A DNA stretch of 64,000 nucleotides from Nitrincola lacisaponensis (GCF_000691225.1 NZ_JMSZ01000032.1:1-64000), one strand, 5' to 3'; shown: positions 55,377 to 64,000, counted from the stretch's first letter. The notes: a model not told the origin generated them from the letters alone. Made by a program: numbers and translations.

Positions 55377-57245
55377 ATGCAGGTTGAACCGCTTGAAGTG
55401 CTTGAGTTTTTGCAGCGCTATCCACCGTTTGACAGCTTGCCTGAAGAAGCACTGACGCGTGTGGTCAGTGAGGTGGAAATCGGTTATTTCAAGGCAAATA
55501 CCCAAATTCTGGCGTTGGGACAGGCTGTTGATGCCCTGCATGTGATACGTTCCGGTGCTGTCGAAGTGTTTCGTCGCAACGGTGAACTCTATAATCGCTT
55601 GTCCGAAGGCGGCTTCTTTGGTGAGTTCGGACTGTTGCGTGACGGGAAGATACGCTTTCCGGTCAAAGCAATTGAAGATACGCTGATCTATTTTATTCCG
55701 GCAGCGGTATTTCACCAGCTGTTTGATGAGTATGAGTCCTTTGCAGATGCTGTTGAGATTGAGGACCGGACGCGTTTGCGTCAGGCGGTTTCCAGCCGAG
55801 AGGATGCCAATGAGCTGATGACATCGCCTGTCACCGCTCTGATCACACGTGATCCAGTGTCCATCTTGACGACTGCCAGTGTGCAGGATGCCGCACGCTG
55901 CATGACCAAAGCGTCTATTTCCTCATTATTGATCTTGCACCCGCCTGAACATGCAAAGGCTGGCTGTATTGCCGGCATTATTACTGACCGTGATTTGCGT
56001 ACCCGGGTTGTTTCCGAAGGTTTATCCTATTCAACGCCGGTGGCAGAGATCATGACTGAAGAGTTGATCACCGTTGAGTCGACGCAGTATGTGTTTGAAG
56101 CCATGCTGGCGATGCTGCGCAATAACCTGCACCATCTGCCGGTGATGCAGCGAGAGCGGCCGGTCGGTGTGATTGCAATTTCTGACATTATTCGTTACGA
56201 ATCGCAGAACAGCCTGTTTGTGGTCAGTAATATCTTTCGTCAGCAGACTGTGGCAGAGCTGGCGACGCTGGTCACGGATGTTCAGGCATGCTTCGTGCGC
56301 ATGGTAAACGAGGATGCTAACTCCCGAATGGTGGGGAGTGCCATGGCCGTTATTGGCCGCAGCTTCAAGCAGCGTTTACTGGAGCTGGGCGAGGCAGAAC
56401 TGGGCCCGCCACCGATTCCCTATTGTTTTCTGGCACTGGGGTCCATGGCTCGGGATGAAATGCTGATTGTCACAGACCAGGACAATGCCATGATTCTGGA
56501 TGATCGCTTTGATCCGGAGCAGCATGACGCCTACTTTGCCGCCTTGGCCAAATTTGTCAGTGATGGACTGGCTGCCTGTGGCTATCCTTATTGCAGCGGA
56601 AATATCATGGCCACGAATCCGCAATGGCGTCAGCCGCGGCGCGTGTGGCAGGAATACTTTGATCAATGGATCGACAGTCCCTCTCCTGAAGGGCTGCTGC
56701 ACAGCTCTATCTTCTTTGACCTGGAAGGTGTGTGGGGGGCAACAGAGTGGGCTGAACAGCTGAATCAGCATATTCTGCGCAAGGCGCGACAAAGCCAGCG
56801 TTTTCTCGCGTGTATGGCGCGCAATGCCCTGAATCGTACCCCGCCGCTGGGGTTCTTCAAAGATTTTGTCATGGAGCAGGATGGTCGACAAAACAACACC
56901 ATTAATATGAAACGCCGGGGTACTGCACCTCTGGCTGACCTGGTACGAGTCCATGCACTGGCGATTGGCTCCAAGGCACGTAATTCCTTTTTGCGTCTTG
57001 ATGATGTGATTGAGGCGGATATCTTGCCACGTGGACGAGGGCAGGATCTGCGCGATGCACTGGAGTTGATTTCAATGGTGCGCATACGCCATCAGGCATT
57101 GTCGCTGGAGCAGGGGGATACTCCGGATAACAGTATTGCACCGGAAGACCTGTCCGAGTTTGAACGCAAAAATCTCAAGGATGCATTCCAGATCCTCAGT
57201 AATGCTCAAAAATTCATGAAGTTTCGCTACCAGGCCGGGCGTTAG
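55377..57245 (+). CDS. cNMP-binding, CBS-pair and DUF294 nucleotidyltransferase-like signalling protein
   Basis: 622 residues, GAGG 4 nt before the ATG. Order: cyclic-nucleotide-binding domain at about 15-130 (GGFFGEFGLLRDGK with the phosphate-binding segment), two CBS motifs at about 150-280 (GCIAGIITDRDLRTRVV; HHLPVMQRERPVGVIAISD), and the DUF294 nucleotidyltransferase core (LGSMARDEMLIVTDQDNAMIL with DxD-type acid pair near residue 365). A DUF294 C-terminal helical part completes it. Such proteins are thought to be regulated nucleotidyltransferase-like switches; activity and target are unproven. In relatives this gene and the next exonuclease gene often accompany a sodium/acetate-type symporter; here the upstream carrier is BCCT. 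Confidence 0.9.
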   Translation: MQVEPLEVLEFLQRYPPFDSLPEEALTRVVSEVEIGYFKANTQILALGQAVDALHVIRSGAVEVFRRNGELYNRLSEGGFFGEFGLLRDGKIRFPVKAIEDTLIYFIPAAVFHQLFDEYESFADAVEIEDRTRLRQAVSSREDANELMTSPVTALITRDPVSILTTASVQDAARCMTKASISSLLILHPPEHAKAGCIAGIITDRDLRTRVVSEGLSYSTPVAEIMTEELITVESTQYVFEAMLAMLRNNLHHLPVMQRERPVGVIAISDIIRYESQNSLFVVSNIFRQQTVAELATLVTDVQACFVRMVNEDANSRMVGSAMAVIGRSFKQRLLELGEAELGPPPIPYCFLALGSMARDEMLIVTDQDNAMILDDRFDPEQHDAYFAALAKFVSDGLAACGYPYCSGNIMATNPQWRQPRRVWQEYFDQWIDSPSPEGLLHSSIFFDLEGVWGATEWAEQLNQHILRKARQSQRFLACMARNALNRTPPLGFFKDFVMEQDGRQNNTINMKRRGTAPLADLVRVHALAIGSKARNSFLRLDDVIEADILPRGRGQDLRDALELISMVRIRHQALSLEQGDTPDNSIAPEDLSEFERKNLKDAFQILSNAQKFMKFRYQAGR

Positions 57246-57257
57246 GGGAGGCAGGTC

Positions 57258-57989
57258 ATGTTTTACCTTGGCTCCCGAAAGTCATCCGAATCTGTTCCTG
57301 TCGATTGGCAGGCAGTTTACCGGAAGAGGATGCTGGATACGCAGGATGAGCGTCTCAAAGCTTTTTATGCTGCCGGAGTGGTGTCGCCGGATACACCGTT
57401 AAAGGCGGTGCCCATGGTGGCGCTGGACTTTGAAACCACGGGTTTTGATCCTCAGCGTGACGGTATTGTCAGCATAGGTCTGGTGCCTTTTGACCTGCAG
57501 CGCATTCATTGCAAGGGTGCTCGCCACTGGATAGTCAGGCCGCGCACTGTGTTGCCTCAGGAGTCAGTGGTGGTGCACGGCATTACCCATTCAGATATCC
57601 AGAGTGCGCCTGACCTGATGCGTATTCTCGAGTATCTGTTAAAAGCGCTGGCTGGACGTGTGGTGGTCGTGCATTTCCGCAGTATCGAACGGCCCTTTCT
57701 GAATGCTGCGTTGGAAAAACGCCTGCATGAGGGCATTCTCTTTCCTGTGATTGATACCATGGAACTGGAGGCGCGCGTACATCGAGCCAAACCACTAAGT
57801 TTCTGGCAGCGACTGAAAGGGGTTGAGCCGCCTTCAATCCGTCTGGTCGACAGTCGCCAACGTTATCATTTGCCCTATTACCGACAGCACCATGCGCTGA
57901 CCGATGCCATGGCGACTGCTGAGTTGTTAATGGCACAGATCAGTTACCGTTTCAGCCCCGATACACCGGTCAGTGAACTCTGGAAGTAA
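57258..57989 (+). CDS. DnaQ-like 3'-5' exonuclease (DEDDh)
   Basis: 243 residues, starting 12 bp after the DUF294 stop with GGGGAGG as ribosome site. Exo I MVALDFETTGFDPQRDGIVSIG near residue 50 (in part), Exo II VVHGITHSDI ... FRSIERPFLNAAL, and Exo III HHALTDAMATAELLMA near residue 213, a complete DEDDh set. It is not the polymerase III epsilon subunit (no DnaE-binding tail visible). The pair with the CBS/DUF294 protein is conserved, suggesting nucleotide or RNA/DNA turnover as a shared output. Confidence 0.88.
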   Translation: MFYLGSRKSSESVPVDWQAVYRKRMLDTQDERLKAFYAAGVVSPDTPLKAVPMVALDFETTGFDPQRDGIVSIGLVPFDLQRIHCKGARHWIVRPRTVLPQESVVVHGITHSDIQSAPDLMRILEYLLKALAGRVVVVHFRSIERPFLNAALEKRLHEGILFPVIDTMELEARVHRAKPLSFWQRLKGVEPPSIRLVDSRQRYHLPYYRQHHALTDAMATAELLMAQISYRFSPDTPVSELWK

Positions 57990-58000
57990 AGGTTTAGGTG

Positions 58001-58948
58001 TTATTCGGGCTGTATGGCAGAACGCAACTGACGTCGTTGGGACAATGCGATACCCGCCAGAATCAGAACCAGTGCCAGCAGGTGGTTCCATTGCGGTGTC
58101 TCATTCATAAAGGTGACACCGAGTAACAGTGCCCAGACCGGAATCAGATAGTTGATCAGGGAAACAAAACTGGGACCTGCAAGACTGATCAGTTTCATAT
58201 AGATAACGGTGGCGATCCCGGTACAGATAAAGCCCAGCAGGGCAATGGCTATCCAGGTGGATTGAGAAAAGCCGGATAGATTACTGAGATTGGGCAGCCC
58301 TTGCAGGTCTGTATGCTGGCTGAAACCGGATGTAAATGAGGCCAGAGGCCATAGGGTCATGGAGGACAGCAGCAGAATTGAAGCAGACGAACTCCAGGGA
58401 TCACTGTGAGGTTTACGGCGGGCAATAATGGTATTCATGCCATAGCAGACAGCAGCCATCAGGACGGCCAGCTGTGCCATCAGTGTTTCGCCACTGAAGC
58501 GGAAAGCGCTGATTGCACTGGGGCCGATCAGCACCAGGATGCCGCAAAAACCTATCATGAAACCGCCCAGTTTCTGACGGCTCAGTGGTTCCTCGGGTAT
58601 GAAAAAATGCGCCAGAACAACCGTCACCAGTGGCATTACAGCCATCAGAATACCAGCCAGTGCACTGTCGATACGTTGTTGACCCCAACTGATCAGAGTA
58701 AAGGGCAGGGCGTTGCCGATCAGTGCCATGGCGAGCAGGAATAACCACAGGCGCAGACCACGGGCTTGTGGGCGGCGCAATAGCAGGGCTAATGGAAACA
58801 GCAGCAGACAGGCCAGCAGGTTGCGCAGAAATACCACTGAGGCCGGGCTGAGCTCCTGAACCACCAGGCTGGTGAGCGCAAAGGAGCTGCCCCAGATGAT
58901 GGCCAGTGAAAACAGAAGTACCCACTGAATGAGTGGACGGTGTGCCAT
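58001..58948 (-). CDS. EamA/DMT-superfamily small-molecule exporter
   Basis: About 315 residues from the ATG at 58948 (GGAG 7 nt upstream; frame open to 58981). Ten helices in two EamA halves: FSLAIIWGSSFALTSLVVQE at the N-terminus, AMALIGNALPFTLISWGQQRIDSALAGILMAVMPLVTVVLAHF (in part) in the first half, and PVWALLLGVTFMNETPQWNHLLALVLILAGIALSQRR (in part) at the end. Exports amino acids or metabolites; substrate unknown. Convergent with the exonuclease gene, no terminator visible. Confidence 0.9.
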   Translation of the reverse strand: MAHRPLIQWVLLFSLAIIWGSSFALTSLVVQELSPASVVFLRNLLACLLLFPLALLLRRPQARGLRLWLFLLAMALIGNALPFTLISWGQQRIDSALAGILMAVMPLVTVVLAHFFIPEEPLSRQKLGGFMIGFCGILVLIGPSAISAFRFSGETLMAQLAVLMAAVCYGMNTIIARRKPHSDPWSSSASILLLSSMTLWPLASFTSGFSQHTDLQGLPNLSNLSGFSQSTWIAIALLGFICTGIATVIYMKLISLAGPSFVSLINYLIPVWALLLGVTFMNETPQWNHLLALVLILAGIALSQRRQLRSAIQPE

Positions 58949-59115
58949 GGTAAAGCTCCAGCCTGAACGTAAAAACAGCATCTTAGCGGAATGCAGCCGT
59001 TTCGTCAGGCATTCGGATTAAAGAAACCCTTCCGTGGTCAAAAACTTGTCAAGCGATGCTTTCAGCAACTAAGCTGAGAGCAAATAACCTCTGTGACAAC
59101 AACAGGATGTCAAAC

Positions 59116-59688
59116 ATGAAGCTCTATGGTTCAACCACCTCACCCTATGTTCGGCGTTTACGCGTTTGGTTGGAAAATGTGCCACATGAATTTATTCATA
59201 TCGATATCTTCAGTGAGCAAGGTCGAGCTACGCTAAAAAGCATCAACCCGGCGTTGAAAGTGCCGATGCTGGTGGATGATTGGCAGGCAGTATTTGATTC
59301 CAGAGTGATTTATAACTACCTGAATCACAAGCTGGGCAAAGAGGTCACAACGGCTGATGACGAGAATGCCATTACCTTGATCAATGCTGCCAATGACTCC
59401 TATGTCGAGTTGCTGTTACTGTCGCGTTCCGGGATAGATGTTCAACAGGATGCTCTGTTTTTTAACTTACAGCGTGAGCGTATCCAGTCAACGCTGCAGG
59501 TGCTGGAAGAGCAGGTCAAGCTGGGTGCTTTCGAGTATTGGCACTTTCCCGCCATCTGCCTCTATTGCCTGGTTGACTGGGTACTCTTTCGACAAATGAA
59601 TGATTTTGCTGAATTTCCTGAGCTGCAGGCATTTCACCAGCGGCATCAGGGGCGCAAAATCCTGCAGGCTACGGACCCACGCTTGTAA
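59116..59688 (+). CDS. Glutathione S-transferase-like protein
   Basis: 190 residues from the ATG at 59116 (AGGA 8 nt upstream); the frame runs 20 codons further without a ribosome site. N-terminal thioredoxin fold starts MKLYGSTTSPYVRRLRVWLE with Ser in the active-site position, then VPMLVDDWQAVFDSRVIYNYL (in part), which supports glutathione binding (cis-Pro and Asp-Ser). The C-terminal domain is helical. It is shorter than classic GSTs. Role unknown; four bases separate it from the next gene's reading frame, so they may be co-transcribed. Confidence 0.85.
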   Translation: MKLYGSTTSPYVRRLRVWLENVPHEFIHIDIFSEQGRATLKSINPALKVPMLVDDWQAVFDSRVIYNYLNHKLGKEVTTADDENAITLINAANDSYVELLLLSRSGIDVQQDALFFNLQRERIQSTLQVLEEQVKLGAFEYWHFPAICLYCLVDWVLFRQMNDFAEFPELQAFHQRHQGRKILQATDPRL

Positions 59689-59709
59689 GGCGTGGTCGAT
59701 CACTTCAGC

Positions 59710-61581
59710 ATGACTCAGGATCAGAGCCTGATCTTACTCATCTTGCTGATGACCCTGACGCTGTTTCTCTGGGGGCGTTGGCGTCACGATATCGTTGCTG
59801 GTGGCACTCTGCTGGCATGTGTTCTGGCCGGTCTGGTGGATGCCAACGACGCTTTCAGTGGTTTTGCCCACCCGGCTGTCATTACCGTGGCCTGTGTGCT
59901 GGTGCTTAGCCGGGCATTGCAGATATCCGGTGCCGTCGACTGGCTCACCCGGCATCTGTTGCCTCAACAGTCTGGTGTGACCCTGAGTATTGCCGCGCTG
60001 ACGGGACTGGGCGCCTGCTTGTCCGGTTTTATGAATAATGTCGGTGCCATGGCATTGCTGATGCCGGTGGCACTGCAGGTTGCCAAACGACTCGAGTTAT
60101 CTCCGGGACAAGTCCTGATGCCTCTGGCGTTCGGTACCATCCTGGGAGGGATGACTACGCTGATCGGAACTCCGCCCAATTTGATCGTATCCGGCTTTCG
60201 TGCAGATATGGCGGATGCACAAGCCTTCGCGATGTTTGACTTTGCCTGGGTCGGGCTGCCTGTTGCTGTGGTGTGCGTCGCCTTTGTGGCCTTACTGGGC
60301 TGGCGCCTGGTGCCGGTTCGGAAAACGGCAGCCAACGACAGCTTTGATACAGGCGCCTATGTGACTGAAGTGCGGGTAACCGAGAAGAGCAAGGCTGAGG
60401 GGATGCGCATACGCGCCTTTGAGCAGGCGCTGGATGCGGCTGATGCACAGGTTCTGGCACTGGTCCGTCATGAGGTCAAAATCAATGCGCCTGGTGATGG
60501 CCGCAAGTTGCAGGCGGGCGATATTCTGATCGTAGAAGCCGATCTGGAATCTTTGCCGGATGTACTTGGTGAATTGGGGTTGGCATTGGAAGAAGCCGTG
60601 GATATCACGTCAGTGCCGGAAAACTCTGAAACGGATCCATCCACAACACCGCCGGAATCTGCGGCGCAGTCAGTTGACCCGGCAACGGCGGATGCCGAGG
60701 CCGAGTCAGGCGCAGCAGAAGCTTCCGAGATACGTCTGATTGAGCTGGTCGTGCGTGAAGAGTCCTCCTTGGTGGGGCGCTCAGCCAAGGCCATTCGTCT
60801 CCGAACCCGTTATGGTATTAACCTGCTGGCCGTCTCACGTGAAGGGTCACGCTCGCATGCGCGCTTGCGTACCATGACAATCAAGGCGGGTGATCTGCTG
60901 CTGATGCAGGGCCCGGATGATGCTTTGAATGAGTTTGCCGCTGATTATGGCTGTATTCCCTTGGCTGAACGAGATCTCAATCTGCCGGATCGACAGAAAG
61001 CTCTGTTGGCCTGTGGCATTTTTGTACTGGTGATCGGGCTGGCCGTTTTCAGTGTTGTCCCGACAGCCATTGCGTTTGCTTTGGGTGTGCTGCTGTCGAT
61101 GTTATTGCGTACCTTGCCCTTACGTTCAGTCTACACAGCCGTGGACTGGCCGGTGATTGTACTGCTGGGAGCGTTGATACCCGTGGCAGGTGCCATGGAG
61201 TCTACCGGAACGGCGGAGTTGATTGCTGCAGGCTTGCTGGATTATCTGGCACAGGGGCATGCGGTGATTGCACTGGGGCTGATCCTGCTGGTGACCATGT
61301 TCCTTTCGGATCTGATGAATAATGCGGCAACCGCAGCAGTGATGTGTCCTGTCGCGATGGGAACCGCAGCTGTACTGGGGTTGAATGCAGATGCGTTCCT
61401 GATGGCGGTGGCGATCGGTGCTTCCTGCGCATTCCTGACCCCCGTTGGTCATCAGAACAACACCTTGATTCTGGGACCTGGCGGGTTTCGCTTTGGTGAC
61501 TATTGGCGACTGGGCTTGCCGATAGAACTGTGTGTTTGTGCTGTCAGTTTGCCTTTATTGCTGATTTTCTGGCCGTTGTAA
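59710..61581 (+). CDS. SLC13-family permease with two RCK_C (TrkA-C) domains
   Basis: About 623 residues from the ATG at 59710; a GTG at 59692 is also possible, and neither has a good ribosome site. Five or six helices come first (FAHPAVITVACVLVLSRALQ; FMNNVGAMALLMPVALQ; GGMTTLIGTPPNLIVSGF, the SLC13 signature). Two RCK_C regulatory domains at about 210-290 and 340-420 follow, joined by an Ala/Glu/Pro-rich low-complexity linker. A second helical half ends in LSDLMNNAATAAVMCPVA and FLTPVGHQNNTLILGPGG. These carriers move anions such as dicarboxylates or sulfate, and the RCK_C domains suggest nucleotide control. Substrate unknown. Confidence 0.9.
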   Translation: MTQDQSLILLILLMTLTLFLWGRWRHDIVAGGTLLACVLAGLVDANDAFSGFAHPAVITVACVLVLSRALQISGAVDWLTRHLLPQQSGVTLSIAALTGLGACLSGFMNNVGAMALLMPVALQVAKRLELSPGQVLMPLAFGTILGGMTTLIGTPPNLIVSGFRADMADAQAFAMFDFAWVGLPVAVVCVAFVALLGWRLVPVRKTAANDSFDTGAYVTEVRVTEKSKAEGMRIRAFEQALDAADAQVLALVRHEVKINAPGDGRKLQAGDILIVEADLESLPDVLGELGLALEEAVDITSVPENSETDPSTTPPESAAQSVDPATADAEAESGAAEASEIRLIELVVREESSLVGRSAKAIRLRTRYGINLLAVSREGSRSHARLRTMTIKAGDLLLMQGPDDALNEFAADYGCIPLAERDLNLPDRQKALLACGIFVLVIGLAVFSVVPTAIAFALGVLLSMLLRTLPLRSVYTAVDWPVIVLLGALIPVAGAMESTGTAELIAAGLLDYLAQGHAVIALGLILLVTMFLSDLMNNAATAAVMCPVAMGTAAVLGLNADAFLMAVAIGASCAFLTPVGHQNNTLILGPGGFRFGDYWRLGLPIELCVCAVSLPLLLIFWPL

Positions 61582-61611
61582 CCTGAAACGTCTAAAGGAG
61601 AGGAACTGAGT

Positions 61612-62289
61612 TTGGGTAAACCTGTTATAGCGATTACCGGGCCTGAAAAGGGTGCGTTTGGACCGCGTAGCCTGGTGGCGTTGATGGTCCGCTGGTATGG
61701 CGGTACACCATTGCAGTTGCGGCCCAGTCAGCATGCGCGGCTGTCGCATATGGTTTTTGACGGTGTGGTGGTGACAGGGGGGCATGATATCGATCCGGTT
61801 CTGTATGCTGCCGAGCCAGAGGTGGTCCCCAAGTATGATACTGCCCGGGATACGCTCGAGAGTGCGGTTATTGATCATGCGTTGAATCGGGGCATCCCTC
61901 TGTTGGGTATTTGTCGTGGTGCCCAATTGTTGAATGCCTGTCTCGGTGGCTCCTTGCATCAGGATATACAGCGTCGCCGTCGGCGCACATCCAACCGGCG
62001 TACACTGCTGCCGCTGAAAACGCTGATACTGGAACAGCCCGGCTTGTTGTCCCGCTTGCTGGGCACCGGTCCTTGTCGTATTAACAGTCTGCATAATCAG
62101 GCTATCGACCGGGTCGGGATGGGGCTGCAGGTGGTTGCGCGGGATCTGGATGGCATTGTGCAGGCCATCGAAGATCCACATCAACGCTACCTGTTAGGCG
62201 TACAGTGGCATCCGGAGTTTTTGATCTTTATGTCGCGGCAGCGACGCCTGTTTCAGGACCTGCTTCAGGCATGTCGCGAGGCTCAGTAA
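61612..62289 (+). CDS. Peptidase C26, gamma-glutamyl-gamma-aminobutyrate hydrolase-like
   Basis: 225 residues from a TTG at 61612 with AGGAGAGG ending 7 nt upstream (no ATG fits). Class I glutamine-amidotransferase fold: DGVVVTGGHDIDPVLY, nucleophilic Cys in LGICRGAQLLNACLGGSL near residue 101, and the catalytic His in GVQWHPEF near residue 205. Such enzymes cleave gamma-glutamyl bonds (PuuD-like) in polyamine breakdown or similar routes. Other puu genes are absent. It overlaps the convergent argP-like gene by 7 bp. Confidence 0.87.
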   Translation: MGKPVIAITGPEKGAFGPRSLVALMVRWYGGTPLQLRPSQHARLSHMVFDGVVVTGGHDIDPVLYAAEPEVVPKYDTARDTLESAVIDHALNRGIPLLGICRGAQLLNACLGGSLHQDIQRRRRRTSNRRTLLPLKTLILEQPGLLSRLLGTGPCRINSLHNQAIDRVGMGLQVVARDLDGIVQAIEDPHQRYLLGVQWHPEFLIFMSRQRRLFQDLLQACREAQ

Positions 62290-63149
62290 AGCGCCTGACG
62301 TGCCGCTGTGACCACGGAGTGACGCAGGGTTTCCATCACCGGGCTTTCCATTTGCCAGTAGTGCCAGTAGAGCGGCACATCCAGACTGTAGCCCGGTACC
62401 AGGTCAACCAGTAGACCTTGCTCCAGTTCCGGTCGAACCTGCAGCTCTGGCATCATGCCATAGCCCAGCCCCGCACAGGCGGCCCGAATAAATCCTTCCG
62501 ATGAGGGTAAATGATGGGTATAGAGGGGTTCGATACCGGCAACATCTGCCAGAAACTGATGCTGTAAGCGGTCATCGCGACTATATACCAGACAGGGGGC
62601 CTGTTGCAGATGAGCGGACTCACCGGCAGACAGCTGGTAGCGCTGTATAAATTCCGGACTGGCCAGTGCCCGGTAGCGCATCACACCCAGCGGAATCACT
62701 GCACCACCGTTGACCGGATCAGCACTGGCGCACAGGCAGGCCATGACTTCCCCTTGCTTCATGCGCCGGAGTCCGACCGCCTGATCCTCTACCGATACTT
62801 CAAAGCGCAGCAGCGGGTAGGTATTCAGTACCAGTGCTGCGGGTAACCAGGTATCCAGTGAGTCGGCATTAACTGTAATACGGATAATCAGGTCGTCCGG
62901 GTTGGCAGACAGTTCCAGCCCGGCTTCCAGTTGCCGCACCTGTTGCAAATGGTTATGCAGGCGTTGTCCCAGAGCGGTTGCGCGTGGTGGCAGGCTGCGA
63001 ATCAGAACCGGCTGGCCAAGTTGCTGCTCCAGTTGTTTGATGCGCTGACTGACGGCGGATTGCGTCAGATTGAGTGCCTGGGCTGCTTTTTCAAATCCCC
63101 CCTGTTCAAGTACTGCCGCCATGGCTTGCAGAAGTCGGTAGTCGATCAT
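62283..63149 (-). CDS. argP: LysR-type regulator, ArgP (IciA)-like
   Basis: 288 residues. N-terminal LysR HTH (residues ~2-60): MIDYRLLQAMAAVLEQGGFEKAAQALNLTQSAVSQRI (in part), close to ArgP. C-terminal periplasmic-binding-like domain. ArgP senses lysine/arginine and activates argO. It is divergent from a LysE/ArgO-type exporter, matching that regulation. The 88-bp gap is AT-rich, as ArgP sites are; I could not pinpoint one. Confidence 0.9.
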   Translation of the reverse strand: MIDYRLLQAMAAVLEQGGFEKAAQALNLTQSAVSQRIKQLEQQLGQPVLIRSLPPRATALGQRLHNHLQQVRQLEAGLELSANPDDLIIRITVNADSLDTWLPAALVLNTYPLLRFEVSVEDQAVGLRRMKQGEVMACLCASADPVNGGAVIPLGVMRYRALASPEFIQRYQLSAGESAHLQQAPCLVYSRDDRLQHQFLADVAGIEPLYTHHLPSSEGFIRAACAGLGYGMMPELQVRPELEQGLLVDLVPGYSLDVPLYWHYWQMESPVMETLRHSVVTAARQALY

Positions 63150-63252
63150 AAGTAAATTTAATAATCCTTTAAAATAATTCGTTTGATTAATGATACGCCG
63201 CTTCGTTAGGCTTGCCCAGTCTTATTAAAACATTCAGTTGGAGCTAAAGTGT

Positions 63253-63852
63253 ATGATGGCCTGGGCCACCGGATTTATTGTCGCGTTGGGACTCATCGTT
63301 GCCATTGGTGCCCAGAATGCCTGGGTGCTGAGTCAATCCATGCGTGGGCAACATCGTGCCGTGATCGCATCGGTCTGTATTCTGTGCGATTCGGTGTTGA
63401 TCATTCTGGGCGTTTACAGTGTGCACCATTTACGCGAGTGGATGCCGCCGCTGGTGCCGGTATTGACCTGGGCGGGTGTAGTCCTGCTGCTGTGGCTTGC
63501 CTTCCGTGCGGCACAGCGTGCGCTGAAGGGCAGTAGCGGGTTGCAAGGTAATCAGTCGGTACAGCGACAAAGTGCCTGGCAGATCGGATTGACCGCTCTG
63601 GCAATTACCTTGCTGAATCCGCATGTGTATCTCGACACCGTGGTGCTGATCGGCAGTGTTGGTTCGGCACAACAGCATAAACTGGCATTTGTGATCGGTG
63701 CCTGCATGGCATCACTGGTGTGGTTCTCCCTGTTGACCGGATTGGCTCCACGGCTGGCAGCCTATTTACGTTCACCGAAACATTGGCGAATATTTGATTC
63801 AGGAATGGCGGCACTTTTATGTCTGGTGGCGATCTCACTCATACCGGGATAA
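63253..63852 (+). CDS. argO: LysE/ArgO-family amino-acid exporter
   Basis: About 199 residues from the ATG at 63253 (GGAG 9 nt upstream; the frame opens with TTG at 63238; another ATG follows directly). Six helices: GFIVALGLIVAIGAQNAWVLSQSMRG at the N-terminus (in part), then CILCDSVLIILGVY, and ITLLNPHVYLDTVVLIGSVG. The GAQN motif is typical of LysE. Exports basic amino acids such as arginine, controlled by the divergent argP-like gene. Confidence 0.92.
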   Translation: MMAWATGFIVALGLIVAIGAQNAWVLSQSMRGQHRAVIASVCILCDSVLIILGVYSVHHLREWMPPLVPVLTWAGVVLLLWLAFRAAQRALKGSSGLQGNQSVQRQSAWQIGLTALAITLLNPHVYLDTVVLIGSVGSAQQHKLAFVIGACMASLVWFSLLTGLAPRLAAYLRSPKHWRIFDSGMAALLCLVAISLIPG

Positions 63853-63874
63853 TCGATGGATAACTGGAAAACAG

Positions 63875-64000
63875 ATGCTGAAGTCTTATAAAGCCTTGCC
63901 ACGAGCATTACGCTGGGGGCTGGAAATACTGCTGGTTGTGCTGCTGTTTATCGTCATTCGCAGCTGGCAGTCGCCTGGTGTTGCCAGCGGTCCGGCACCT
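63875..64000 (+). CDS. Start of a membrane-anchored protein, possibly a thioredoxin-type protein (partial)
   Basis: ATG at 63875 with GGAAAACAG upstream opens a frame that is still open at the window end (42 residues). It has a basic N-terminus (MLKSYKALPRALRW), then one membrane helix (LEILLVVLLFIVIRSW) and a polar start of an outside domain. This looks like the N-terminal anchor of membrane-tethered thioredoxin or redoxin proteins, but that is a guess; the domain itself lies beyond the window. Confidence 0.4.
   Translation, partial: MLKSYKALPRALRWGLEILLVVLLFIVIRSWQSPGVASGPAP

Noticed and set aside
1-64000. CRISPR arrays, insertion sequences, integrases, prophage or defence genes
   Set aside because: No regularly spaced repeats, transposase, integrase, phage structural, restriction or toxin-antitoxin genes were seen on either strand.

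Overview
The window looks like chromosomal DNA of a marine or moderately halophilic gammaproteobacterium, probably near Oceanospirillales/Pseudomonadales. I base this on the gene families, not on a search. There are two separate Na+/H+ antiporter systems (a seven-gene Mnh/Mrp operon and NhaD) and a BCCT osmolyte-type carrier. Locus types known from Pseudomonas relatives are also present: etfBA divergent from the ETF-quinone oxidoreductase gene, a dadR-ridA-alr cluster, and the 4.5S RNA gene close to dnaX. Base composition is about half GC except for a clearly AT-richer block at about 640-4600 (TonB receptor plus ChaN-like lipoprotein) and an AT-rich, repeat-rich leader before ftsA. There are no tRNAs, rRNAs, IS elements, prophage genes or CRISPR arrays.

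Layout. 1-4.6 kb (minus strand): an iron-type operon of TonB receptor, ChaN-like lipoprotein and M16 metalloprotease (cut by the window edge), with a promoter and candidate Fur box. 4.6-15.2 kb: dps, a CYTH/CHAD triphosphatase, ETF-QO and etfBA, gcvP, and a SulP transporter. 15.3-20.5 kb: an OprC/NosA-type copper receptor gene broken by one amber codon, ccoG, and a MocR regulator. 20.5-25.6 kb: DUF1853, dsbB, the ydbL-ynbE-ydbH envelope lipid-transport set, an O-methyltransferase and a small membrane protein. 26.1-28.7 kb: ftsA-ftsZ without the usual dcw neighbours. 28.7-34.3 kb: pseudouridine synthase, folE2, dadR, ridA, alr, a double-receiver protein and DUF2058. 34.4-41.0 kb: ffs, nhaD, dnaX-ybaB-recR-rnd-ycgL-ycgN. 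41.1-45.9 kb: rpsA, an unrecognised membrane coiled-coil protein, and prc. 46-53.3 kb: M18 aminopeptidase and mnhABCDEFG. 53.6-64 kb: BCCT carrier, a cNMP/CBS/DUF294 protein with a DnaQ-type exonuclease, EamA exporter, a GST-like protein, an SLC13/RCK carrier, a C26 amidotransferase, an argP-like regulator with an argO-like exporter, and the start of a membrane-anchored protein.

The strongest non-textbook signals are regulatory RNA and context features rather than a single new gene system. They are: (i) a programmed -1 frameshift cassette in dnaX, built like that of Escherichia coli but with its own sequence; (ii) two hairpins in the rpsA 5' leader whose loops are perfectly complementary over 7 nt; (iii) a 500-bp leader before ftsAZ with repeated TTAATCTTGA elements and hairpins; (iv) the amber-interrupted copper receptor beside the copper reductase gene ccoG; (v) the low-GC receptor/ChaN block joined to an M16 protease; (vi) a dad-type locus that has lost, or never had, dadA.
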